Below, piece by piece: positions 14,922 to 22,031 of a stretch of 40,039 nt of DNA (its first letter is position 1; the number at the start of each line of letters is the position of its first letter). Under the pieces are notes generated by a model that saw only the letters and a list, made by a program, of their open reading frames with translations, did no database searches and was not told where the DNA came from. The DNA comes from CAYXXZ01 sp964469165 (GTDB taxonomy: Bacteria; Pseudomonadota; Gammaproteobacteria; Pseudomonadales; Porticoccaceae). A program made the translations under genes and the position numbers. Where the stretch lies: contig CAYXXZ010000016.1 of assembly GCA_964469165.1 (NCBI GenBank), positions 1-40,039 on the forward strand, in the 5' to 3' direction.

Positions 14922-15180
14922 ACAGGCTCTTACGGCTTATAGCTCGCTGTGCCTTAAGCAGGACTGTAGCCCAGACTCCTGTGTATATACCACCGGATGT
15001 CTCTATCGCAAAATGGAGGGTGGCCGCAGGAAAGCAGAGATAGCTTGCCGATCCCTGGACTCGTCAGCGGCACACCATCTATGATAAGGTTCCCAGATCA
15101 GGGTGCGTGATACGGGCGTGCGGCTATTACTTAACGGCGGCCTGAGAAACACCCCCAATAATGATTAAAGAGAACCCACC

Positions 15181-17100
15181 ATGGATGCCACCTATACAAG
15201 CAACAATTTCGTCAACCATGAGTTCGGCTCGGCATACGCCAGCGCTCCCCTAAAACGTCGCACCCTGATGGTGTATGCGGGCATGGTCATTCTGGGGCTG
15301 GCGCCGCGCTTGCTGGGCTTATCCGCAGGTTGGCAGGTCGCGGGGATGGGGCTCATCTTTCCAGGTGGCGGCTTTCTGGCAAGTGGCGGTTGGGCGCTGC
15401 TGTTGTTCCCTGTCACGATTGTGCTGATGCTGGCCGCCTGCGCGCTCTGGCAGTTGATGGCCAATGCCTTCGCGCCCCTGTTCATCTGGACGGGAAGCCT
15501 GTTGCTCGCCGCCGCGCTGGCGCCCGGGCAGGTTGGCGCCTGGAGTTACCTGACGCTGGCCGCGGTGGTGCTCGCATTCGGGGGTTTTGTGCGCTATGTG
15601 AGCAACAGGACGCTGGCCGAGGAACGGGCCAGCCTGGCGCGGCGCGAGGCTTATCTGCCAGCTGTGCTGGCCGCTCTGGATGAGCGCGCGGTGGGGATTC
15701 CGGTGCCTGGCAGTCGTGAGCTTTCGCCGGAGGATCTCGCCGCGCTGCGCTATTGCTTGGACCGGGGCCTGCAGCCCGTGGAGTCTCTCGAAGGCTTCGA
15801 TGTCATCGATCAGTTTCAGACGTCGGCGGTGCGTTACCAGCTCAATTTTCTGTTGTGGGGACTTCAGGTGGCGCAGTGCCATTACGCGCCCAACTTTCAC
15901 GGCTACCTGAGCGAGGCCCAGCGCAATCTGGTCGACAAGTTGACCATTCCCAAACTATGGAAATGGTGGCGCTGGGAAAGTTTGCTGGGCAATTTCAGTT
16001 TCGATGCCGACCCCATCGCCAGGGACAACATCATGTTCGGCGGTTTTTCCAGCATCAACATTGCTCTGTACACGGCCAATACCGGCGACGATCATTATTT
16101 ACAGCCCGGCTCCCTTACCTTTCGTGAGAATGATCGCAAGAGTTACAGCCACAGCCTGCAAACCATCCTTGAAGCGGGCCGCTTCAACCAGGAGAGCGCG
16201 GTATACGGGCCATTGTATCCCTGTGAACCGCGTCTCACCTACAGCACCTGCAACATTTGGGGGCATCTGGCGCATCTCACGGGCGACCGCATTTTCGGCA
16301 CCCAAAGTCGGGAAAAGCTGATCAGTGCGCTCAGGCCCCTGCAGATGGCCGAGATGATGGGGCTGGACGGCACCCCGCATTCCGGGCGGGTGAATACCCT
16401 GGGGATTCGCATGCCGGTCTACAGCTGTCACTTCGTCTCTGCCCAGTGGGGCTGGATGTCCACTCCCTTTTTCACGGACCTTGCCAAGCGCAACTGGGCA
16501 TGCCTGAGGGAAGAAGCGCTGCGCATCGATGAAAATGGCGAAGCGGTCATCACCACCAAGGCCTACGATCGGGTCGACATCGGCAATTACAGGAAGGGCG
16601 AAGCCGGCGTCTACGCCCAGTTTTTGGTCTATGCCAGGGAGCTGGGCGACGAAGAAGCGGCGGAAGCACTCCAGAAGACAATCGATCGCCGTTTCGGGAA
16701 AAGTGACCACAACGGTGTGACGTCCTACACGAGTGCCTCCAACCTCAATAATGCGGTGGCGGTGATCGGGCGCCTCGCGCGGCGGGACGATATCCGCACG
16801 ATGGTGCTGGAAGGCCCTCCCCGTAGCGCGACGGAAGGCCCCTTGCTGGACCAGGTGAAATATCCTGATGTTCTGGTGGCCAAGGCATTCAGTGAGGGCG
16901 ACGATCTTCAACTGGTGCTCTATCCCGGCAAGGGGGATGGAAGCCAGAGCCTGGGGCTATCGCGGCTCAAGCCCGGCGTTGCCTATGTGGCGAAGTGCGC
17001 CGCGGGCGACTATAACTTCAGGGCGGACGAAAACGGCAGGGCGCACCTCGATGTGCCCGTCGCGGGCCGCACCGAAATCCATATTCAGCCGCAAGAGTGA
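15181..17100 (+). CDS. Membrane-anchored linalool dehydratase-isomerase (LDI)-like protein
   Basis: 639 residues. The N-terminus is basic (KRRT, 25-28) and followed by four hydrophobic segments (about 28-48, 69-92, 95-114, 118-138) and a positively charged stretch (RYVSNRTLAEERASLARR). That pattern puts the large C-terminal domain in the cytoplasm. From about 180 on it resembles Castellaniella defragrans LDI, which hydrates myrcene to linalool and isomerises linalool and geraniol. DPIARDNIM (277-285) parallels DPIEKENIM, and CEP-N6-CN (Cys348, Glu349, Cys357) keeps the exact spacing of LDI's active-site Cys-Glu...Cys. The position of LDI's His129 appears to be Phe289, and the FYSRGC active-site segment is not obvious, so the substrate may differ. 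A C-terminal extension beyond about 530 is beta-rich. First gene of the operon; AAAGAG 7-8 nt upstream of the ATG. Confidence 0.82.
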   Translation: MDATYTSNNFVNHEFGSAYASAPLKRRTLMVYAGMVILGLAPRLLGLSAGWQVAGMGLIFPGGGFLASGGWALLLFPVTIVLMLAACALWQLMANAFAPLFIWTGSLLLAAALAPGQVGAWSYLTLAAVVLAFGGFVRYVSNRTLAEERASLARREAYLPAVLAALDERAVGIPVPGSRELSPEDLAALRYCLDRGLQPVESLEGFDVIDQFQTSAVRYQLNFLLWGLQVAQCHYAPNFHGYLSEAQRNLVDKLTIPKLWKWWRWESLLGNFSFDADPIARDNIMFGGFSSINIALYTANTGDDHYLQPGSLTFRENDRKSYSHSLQTILEAGRFNQESAVYGPLYPCEPRLTYSTCNIWGHLAHLTGDRIFGTQSREKLISALRPLQMAEMMGLDGTPHSGRVNTLGIRMPVYSCHFVSAQWGWMSTPFFTDLAKRNWACLREEALRIDENGEAVITTKAYDRVDIGNYRKGEAGVYAQFLVYARELGDEEAAEALQKTIDRRFGKSDHNGVTSYTSASNLNNAVAVIGRLARRDDIRTMVLEGPPRSATEGPLLDQVKYPDVLVAKAFSEGDDLQLVLYPGKGDGSQSLGLSRLKPGVAYVAKCAAGDYNFRADENGRAHLDVPVAGRTEIHIQPQE

Positions 17101-17106
17101 TCAACC

Positions 17107-17463
17107 ATGGGCTGCTGCATCGTCGGGGCCATTGTCTTCAGTTTCATTTTCGCGCTGTGGCGCCGCATCGGCGCTCTGCTGGGCGTTGCTGTTCCCGAAC
17201 ACCGGGCCTCCAACCCGGCGATGTGGCGCCTGGGCGAATCTGGAGAGCATGGTAGCCCCGTCAAAAAATTGCCGCTGATTTCGCCGCGCTTCGCGGCGGC
17301 GCTGGCGGGCGGCGCCATGTCCATCATTCTCGCGTTCTGGGTGGTGGACCATGCCGAGCACATTCGCATGGAAGTGGCCTGCGTAATGTACAAAACAGGT
17401 GTTTCTGCTGCGTCGGCAGGCGCGTGCGAGCCGTCTGGGGACGCCGAGGCCTTGCATCACTGA
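17107..17463 (+). CDS. Small two-segment membrane protein, unknown function
   Basis: 118 residues starting 6 bp after the LDI-like stop codon, so almost certainly co-expressed with it. It begins MGCCIVGAIVFSFIFALWRR, a hydrophobic segment with two adjacent cysteines, and has a second hydrophobic segment at about 63-82 (FAAALAGGAMSIILAFWVV). The middle is polar with Pro and Gly. The C-terminal tail contains two more cysteines. I recognise no family. Its position suggests it is a partner or stabiliser of the membrane-anchored LDI-like enzyme, but no motif shows this directly. Confidence 0.72.
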   Translation: MGCCIVGAIVFSFIFALWRRIGALLGVAVPEHRASNPAMWRLGESGEHGSPVKKLPLISPRFAAALAGGAMSIILAFWVVDHAEHIRMEVACVMYKTGVSAASAGACEPSGDAEALHH

Positions 17464-17541
17464 GCGGCGCGTTGTCTCCTGTACCGACAACTGTGTTACC
17501 TTTGATACCTCCCATAATTCCAACATCGCGAGGAAATGGCC

Positions 17542-18081
17542 ATGCCCCGCATAGCTCTGCCCGATAATCAGGGCGAGATGCCCGCCACGCTGGCGTTTTC
17601 GACCTATGCCACAAAACTTGCGGATGCAGCGCTCAACTTCACCCTGACGGCCTATCAGAATTCCCTGCTTTCGATGCGCGAGCTCGAAGGCGCGCGCTAT
17701 CGCACAGCCCTGATCAATGGCTGTGAGGTGTGTCAAAGCGCGCGAGGCATGGAGTCCGCTGAGTTTCTCAAAGGCGCCGGCGGCGACATCGACAAAAGCC
17801 CCTTCGCGCGCGGACCGGCACCGGATTCGGCTTTTTACGACGCGGTTACGCAGTGGCGGACTTCGCCACTGTTCAGTGAGCGTGAGCGCATCGCCATCGA
17901 GATGGCGGAGCGCATGGGCGAGCGGCCCCATTCAATGGCAGGGGACGAGGAGTTTTGGGAAAAGGTGCACCGGCATTTCAGCGACGAGGAAATCGTTGAT
18001 ATGACCTTGAGCATCGGCAGCTGGATTTCCATGGGGCGCGTGGTGCATACCCTCGAGTTGGATGAGGTGTGCGCAATCTGA
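17542..18081 (+). CDS. Carboxymuconolactone decarboxylase / AhpD-like family protein
   Basis: 179 residues when started at the second of two nearby ATGs; AGGA at 17531 is 7 nt from this one but only 1 nt from the ATG at 17536. ARYRTALINGCEVCQSARG (51-69) is the AhpD/CMD core with a CxxC pair at Cys61 and Cys64. The His that usually follows four residues after the second Cys is Arg68 here. That would weaken classical peroxidase chemistry and may point to another redox or lyase role. Helical throughout. It sits 78 bp after the small membrane protein and 44 bp before the QorB-like gene in the same direction. The exact reaction cannot be given. Confidence 0.8.
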   Translation: MPRIALPDNQGEMPATLAFSTYATKLADAALNFTLTAYQNSLLSMRELEGARYRTALINGCEVCQSARGMESAEFLKGAGGDIDKSPFARGPAPDSAFYDAVTQWRTSPLFSERERIAIEMAERMGERPHSMAGDEEFWEKVHRHFSDEEIVDMTLSIGSWISMGRVVHTLELDEVCAI

Positions 18082-18125
18082 AACACCACCGCACGAATTA
18101 CCGTAATCAGAGGAGTGAAAGTTAT

Positions 18126-18986
18126 ATGAATATCGCTGTTACCGGGGCCACGGGCCAGTTGGGCGGCCTGGTCGTCAAAGGACTGTTGGAAAAAAACAAG
18201 GCCGACAAAATCGACAAGACCGACAAAGTCATCGCCATCGTCCGGAATGCGCAAAAGGCCGAGCCGCTGGCGGCGCAGGGTGTCGAGGTGCGAGTGGCCG
18301 ATTACGGTGATCCCGCCGCCCTCGAAACGGCGCTGGCGGGAGTCGACCGGCTGCTGCTCGTATCGTCGAGCGAAGTAGGGCAGCGCACGGCGCAGCACGG
18401 CAATGTCATCGACGCTGCCAAGGCGGCGGGCGTCAAACACCTCGTGTATACCAGCGTGGCAAAAGCTGCCACGTCGCCGCTGGTATTGGCGCCGGAACAC
18501 AAAGCGACGGAAGAGTTGATTCTGAAGTCTGGTCTGGCTTATACCCTCCTGCGCAACAATTTCTACACCGATGTTTTCAGGGAGCACATCGAGACGGCGC
18601 GTCAGAGCGGCGCGATCATTGGTGCCGCCGGTAGCGGGCGCGTTGCGTCCGCGACCCGCGCCGACTTCGCCGAGGCAGCCGTGGCGGTATTACTCGGCGC
18701 GGGCCACGAAGGAAAAACCTACGAACTCACCGGAGAGCGGGCCTGGAGTTACGCCGACCTCGCCGACGTCGTTGGTGAAATCATCGGCAAAGCGGTGACC
18801 TACAACGATATGGACGCCGACACCTTTGTGGATGTTCTCAGGAGCTTCGGCATGGATGCGGACACCGCCGGCTTCTATGCGGCAATCGACAGGAATATCG
18901 CCGAGGGCGCGCTCTCCGAGGTCACTGGTGACCTTGCAGCGCTGCTCGGCAGGGTACCAACGCCGCTCAAGCAGGGCCTGATGTAA
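18126..18986 (+). CDS. QorB-like NAD(P)H oxidoreductase (atypical SDR, NmrA-like)
   Basis: 286 residues, the same length as E. coli QorB, an NADPH:quinone oxidoreductase. MNIAVTGATGQLGG at the very start is the Rossmann GxxGxxG nucleotide site. LLLVSSSEVGQRTAQHGNVIDAAKAAGVKHLVYTS matches the central QorB/NmrA region. There is no canonical YxxxK, as usual for this group. AGAGGAGT lies about 10 nt before the ATG. It may reduce quinones or an enone intermediate made by the operon's other enzymes; that link is inferred. One feature is a lysine/aspartate-rich insert at about 23-37 (KNKADKIDKTDK), longer than I expect for QorB. Confidence 0.85.
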   Translation: MNIAVTGATGQLGGLVVKGLLEKNKADKIDKTDKVIAIVRNAQKAEPLAAQGVEVRVADYGDPAALETALAGVDRLLLVSSSEVGQRTAQHGNVIDAAKAAGVKHLVYTSVAKAATSPLVLAPEHKATEELILKSGLAYTLLRNNFYTDVFREHIETARQSGAIIGAAGSGRVASATRADFAEAAVAVLLGAGHEGKTYELTGERAWSYADLADVVGEIIGKAVTYNDMDADTFVDVLRSFGMDADTAGFYAAIDRNIAEGALSEVTGDLAALLGRVPTPLKQGLM

Positions 18987-19017
18987 GCGCCCTCTTCACC
19001 TTTTGCGGAGAACGACC

Positions 19018-19893
19018 ATGAAAATAGGACTGCAAGTACCCAGCTTCACCTGGCCCGGCGGCGCATCCGCCATCGCGGGCAAGCTTGCCGATATCGCCCG
19101 CGCCGCGGATGACAACGGCTTTCACAGCCTTTGGCTGATGGATCATTTCTTCCAGATTGTCTACGTCGGCCCCAAGGAGCATGACATGCTCGAGGCCTAC
19201 ACGGCGCTCGGCTATCTGGCTGGCGTTACCAGGCGCGTCAAGCTCGGCACCATGGTCACTGGTGTCAATTACCGCTACCCCGGCGTGCTGATCAAGAGCC
19301 TGAGCACCCTCGACGTACTCTCCGGCGGGCGCGCCTACCTGGGCATCGGTGCCGCCTGGTTCGAGGAGGAAGCGCAAGGGTTGGGTATTCCCTTTCCGCC
19401 CATTGCCACCCGTTTCGAATTGCTGGAAGAAGCGCTACAGATCGCCCAGCAGATGTGGTCGGACGACAACGGCCCATACCACGGCAAGCACAACCAGCTC
19501 AGCGAAACCCTGAACGTGCCGCAGCCGCTGTCGAAACCTCACCCACCCATTCTGGTAGCCGGGGGTGGCGAGCAAAAGACGCTCAAACTGGTAGCCAAAT
19601 ATGCGGATGCCTGCAACATCATTGGCGACCCAGACACCATTCGCCACAAGTTCGGTGTGCTCAGGCGCCATTGCGATGCCCTCGGCAGGGATTACAACAG
19701 CATCGAAAAAACCATTCTCGGCACGGTACACCTGGCCCCCGGCGAAATGAGCGCGGCAGACGTCATTGCGCAGTGTCGCGAACTGGCCGATCTGGGCGTC
19801 AATCAGGCCATCTTCAATATGCCGAATGTGCACGATATCCGGCCGCTGGAAATTTTCGGCCGGGAGATCATTCCCGAGGTGGCGGGGTTCTGA
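19018..19893 (+). CDS. Luciferase-like (LLM) flavin/F420-type oxidoreductase
   Basis: 291 residues starting MKIGLQVPSFTWPGG, with GGAG 8 nt upstream; an upstream in-frame codon at 19003 has no such site. The pattern of a TIM-barrel LLM enzyme is clear: GFHSLWLMDHFFQI, YTALGYLAGVTRRVKLGTMVTG, RYPGVLIKSLSTLDVLSGGRAYLGIGAAWFEEE, and HPPILVAGGGEQKTLKLVAKYADACNI. Members are usually annotated F420-dependent, but most gammaproteobacteria lack F420, so FMN is the likelier cofactor. It may act as a monooxygenase or dehydrogenase in the pathway. Its TGA overlaps the next gene's ATG (TGATG at 19891-19895), coupling their translation. Confidence 0.87.
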   Translation: MKIGLQVPSFTWPGGASAIAGKLADIARAADDNGFHSLWLMDHFFQIVYVGPKEHDMLEAYTALGYLAGVTRRVKLGTMVTGVNYRYPGVLIKSLSTLDVLSGGRAYLGIGAAWFEEEAQGLGIPFPPIATRFELLEEALQIAQQMWSDDNGPYHGKHNQLSETLNVPQPLSKPHPPILVAGGGEQKTLKLVAKYADACNIIGDPDTIRHKFGVLRRHCDALGRDYNSIEKTILGTVHLAPGEMSAADVIAQCRELADLGVNQAIFNMPNVHDIRPLEIFGREIIPEVAGF

Positions 19894-20645
19894 TGGCGAA
19901 ATTCGGTCTCATCATCGTCGGCGACGAAATCCTCAGCGGTCGCCGTGTGGATCAACACCTCCCCCGCGTCATCGCCATGCTCGGCGAGCGCGGGTTGCTG
20001 CTGAGCTGGGTCAAGATCATCGGCGACGACAAGGCGGTGCTGGACGACACCCTGAAACAGTCGTTCGCCAGCGACGATATCGTGTTCAGCACCGGCGGTA
20101 TCGGCGCCACACCGGACGATATGACACGGGAAGCCGCGGCGCGAGCACTGGGCGTTGCCGTGGAGCGCCATCCAGAAGGCGTGAAGATTCTCGAAAAATT
20201 CGCCAGCGACAGGGGCCGCACCCTGGCAGAGCACCAGTACAAACTGGTGGAGTTCCCCGCCGGGGCGCAGTTGATCCACAACCCGATCAATACCATCCCC
20301 GGCTTCTCGGTGCGCGATCACCATTTCGTACCCGGTTTTCCCGAGATGGCCTGGGCGATGATCGAATGGGTGCTGGACCACCGCTATCCGCACCATCAAG
20401 ACCAGCGCTACAAGGAAACCGCCATCCTGATCAAAGGGCAATACGAAAGTGCGATGGCGCCGCTGATGGAGGCCATCGAGACGAAGCATCCCCAGGTAAA
20501 AACCTTCTGTCTGCCGACCATGAAGGAGGACGTGCCCGTCAACGAAATTGGCTTGAAGGGCGACGCGGCAAAAGTCGATCTGGCGTTCGCCGACCTGATG
20601 GCCATGGTCGATGCCAAGGCCTATCAGTGGGAGCCGGTAGAGTAG
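19893..20645 (+). CDS. Molybdopterin-binding (MoaB/CinA N-terminal-like) protein
   Basis: 250 residues. LIIVGDEILSGRRVDQHLP (6-24) and the later FSTGGIGATPDDMTREAAARALG match the MoCF_biosynth/CinA N-terminal fold that binds molybdopterin or a nucleotide: GDEIL and TGGxGxTxDD are its signature pieces. It lacks the C-terminal nicotinamide-nucleotide amidase domain of full CinA. The second half (RYKETAILIKGQYESAMAPLM) is the short extra domain found in stand-alone COG1058 proteins. It shares a TGATG junction with the LLM gene. A role in cofactor repair or supply for the operon is possible but not shown. Its stop lies inside the left arm of a large inverted repeat. Confidence 0.83.
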   Translation: MAKFGLIIVGDEILSGRRVDQHLPRVIAMLGERGLLLSWVKIIGDDKAVLDDTLKQSFASDDIVFSTGGIGATPDDMTREAAARALGVAVERHPEGVKILEKFASDRGRTLAEHQYKLVEFPAGAQLIHNPINTIPGFSVRDHHFVPGFPEMAWAMIEWVLDHRYPHHQDQRYKETAILIKGQYESAMAPLMEAIETKHPQVKTFCLPTMKEDVPVNEIGLKGDAAKVDLAFADLMAMVDAKAYQWEPVE

Positions 20646-20726
20646 GTTGGGCTGAGGCACGAAGCCCAACATCTGTGAGGCCAATCTATCCTGAACTGTT
20701 GGGCTTCGTGCCTCAGCCCAACCTAC
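20642..20726. repeat. Inverted repeat with 30-bp perfect arms between the MoaB-like and P450 genes
   Basis: Left arm 20642-20671 begins GTAGGTTGGGCTGAGGCACG and the right arm 20697-20726 is its exact 30-base complement, separated by 25 bases. The left arm starts within the stop codon of the preceding gene. A transcript would form a very stable hairpin without a U-tract, so it may attenuate or stabilise the mRNA rather than terminate it. Similar GTAGGTTGGGCTGAG-type intergenic elements occur in other proteobacteria. Confidence 0.88.
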
Positions 20727-20758
20727 AGTCAGAATAACGGATAAAAGGGTGGTGACGT

Positions 20759-22015
20759 ATGTCAGTGGCGCAAGCCTTCGATATCGATTTGATGAATGAT
20801 CCGGCGCGGATGGGGCTCGCGTTTCTGGAAAAACTGGACCGCTTGCGAGAGCTCGAGCCGGTATTCTGGAGCGAGACATCCGGGTGTTGGCTCGTGTCTC
20901 GCTTTGCCGACGTCAGCGACGGTTTCGAGGGGCGGCTGCCGCTGCAAAATGCCGGGCGCGTGGAATTTGTGATGGCGGCTATGCCGGCGCAGGAGCGTGA
21001 AGCCCGCATTCCTCATTTCCTCAACAATGTGCGGCACGGCATCGTCAGCCTTGACGCTCCCGAGCACACGCGAATTCGCAAGTTGGTCATGCAGGCGTTC
21101 AGCAAGAAGGTCGTCGAAAACATACGCCCTTATGCAAGAGAGCGGATTCATTACCTGCTGGACAGGGCCGTCGCCGAGCCTGTCATCGAGTTCAATGAAA
21201 AAATTGCGAGGCCCCTGCCGGGCTACGTGCTGTTCCGGCTGCTGGGCATTCCGGAGGAACATTTCGACGATCTGCGGGAGTGGTCGAACGCCATGGTGGA
21301 GGGCACAACCGTGCCCAATCCGTCCGTGGAAAAGTTGGAAAAGACCGAGTGGGCCATCCGCGAGATGAACCGGGTGGTGTTGGCGGAGCTGGAAAAACGT
21401 CGTTCCGAGCCGCGAGACGATCTGATCACCAAATTGCTGCAGGCATCGGATGGCGGCGATCAGCTCAGCGAGGACGAACTGCTGGCGTCGATGAACGTCC
21501 TGATCGTCGCGGGTCACGATACCACCAGCAACACCATGACCTTGGGTGTGGAAGCCCTTGCCCGGCAGCCGCAGGCGTGGCGTTACATGGCTGACAACGA
21601 CGCCAGAATGGCGGAGTGCGTCAACGAACTGATGCGCTACATCTCGATGTCGACAGCACAGCCGCGTATCGTTGCCGAGGATTTCCAGTGGCACGGAAAA
21701 CAGCTGCGCAAGGGGGACATGGTGTTTCTAAGCGTTGCCGGGGCCAACCGGGATCCGCGCGTCTTCGAACATCCGGACAGGCTGGATTTTAGCCGCGATA
21801 CCAGCCGATCACAGGTTTTCGGGCCGGGGGTGCACCACTGTATTGGCCACCTGCTGGCGAAGATGCAGCTGATCGAGTTCTTCCGTGCCCTGGTGCAGCG
21901 CTTCGAGCGTGTCGAGGTTCTCGACGACCGCCTGGATTTCATGCCCGCGGCGGTGTTTCGCGGGCTGTACAGCATGAATGTCCGCTTTCACCCGAAAGGC
22001 GGCGCAGCCGCCTGA
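20759..22015 (+). CDS. Cytochrome P450
   Basis: 418 residues, a soluble bacterial P450 of normal length. AGHDTT (251-256) is the I-helix oxygen-activation motif. ELMR (290-293) is the ExxR K-helix pair. FGPGVHHCIGHLLA (354-367) is the haem-binding loop with the thiolate ligand Cys361. HFLNNVRHGIVSLDAPEHTRIRKLVMQAFSKK is the C-helix region. It hydroxylates or epoxidises a hydrophobic substrate using electrons from a ferredoxin and reductase; neither is encoded in this window. It is last in the LDI-like operon, 113 bp after the MoaB-like gene with the inverted repeat between. Its stop is 16 bp from the convergent alcohol dehydrogenase. Substrate is unproven; a terpenoid is the best guess from context. 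Confidence 0.93.
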   Translation: MSVAQAFDIDLMNDPARMGLAFLEKLDRLRELEPVFWSETSGCWLVSRFADVSDGFEGRLPLQNAGRVEFVMAAMPAQEREARIPHFLNNVRHGIVSLDAPEHTRIRKLVMQAFSKKVVENIRPYARERIHYLLDRAVAEPVIEFNEKIARPLPGYVLFRLLGIPEEHFDDLREWSNAMVEGTTVPNPSVEKLEKTEWAIREMNRVVLAELEKRRSEPRDDLITKLLQASDGGDQLSEDELLASMNVLIVAGHDTTSNTMTLGVEALARQPQAWRYMADNDARMAECVNELMRYISMSTAQPRIVAEDFQWHGKQLRKGDMVFLSVAGANRDPRVFEHPDRLDFSRDTSRSQVFGPGVHHCIGHLLAKMQLIEFFRALVQRFERVEVLDDRLDFMPAAVFRGLYSMNVRFHPKGGAAA

Positions 22016-22031
22016 CCGGCCAAGGAACACC

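Larger units (their letters stand above)
14085..14929 (+). mobile_element. IS5-family insertion sequence, 845 bp
   Basis: Perfect 18-bp terminal inverted repeats: GAGCCTGTTCAAAGTCTT at 14085-14102 and its complement at 14912-14929. TTA flanks both sides (14082-14084 and 14930-14932), a 3-bp duplication of the TNA type used by part of the IS5 family. The left end begins three bases after the IS701 right repeat. It encodes a transposase in two overlapping frames. Confidence 0.85.

Noticed and set aside
12696..14932. A composite transposon formed by the two IS elements
   Set aside because: They belong to different families, have different terminal repeats and enclose no cargo gene.
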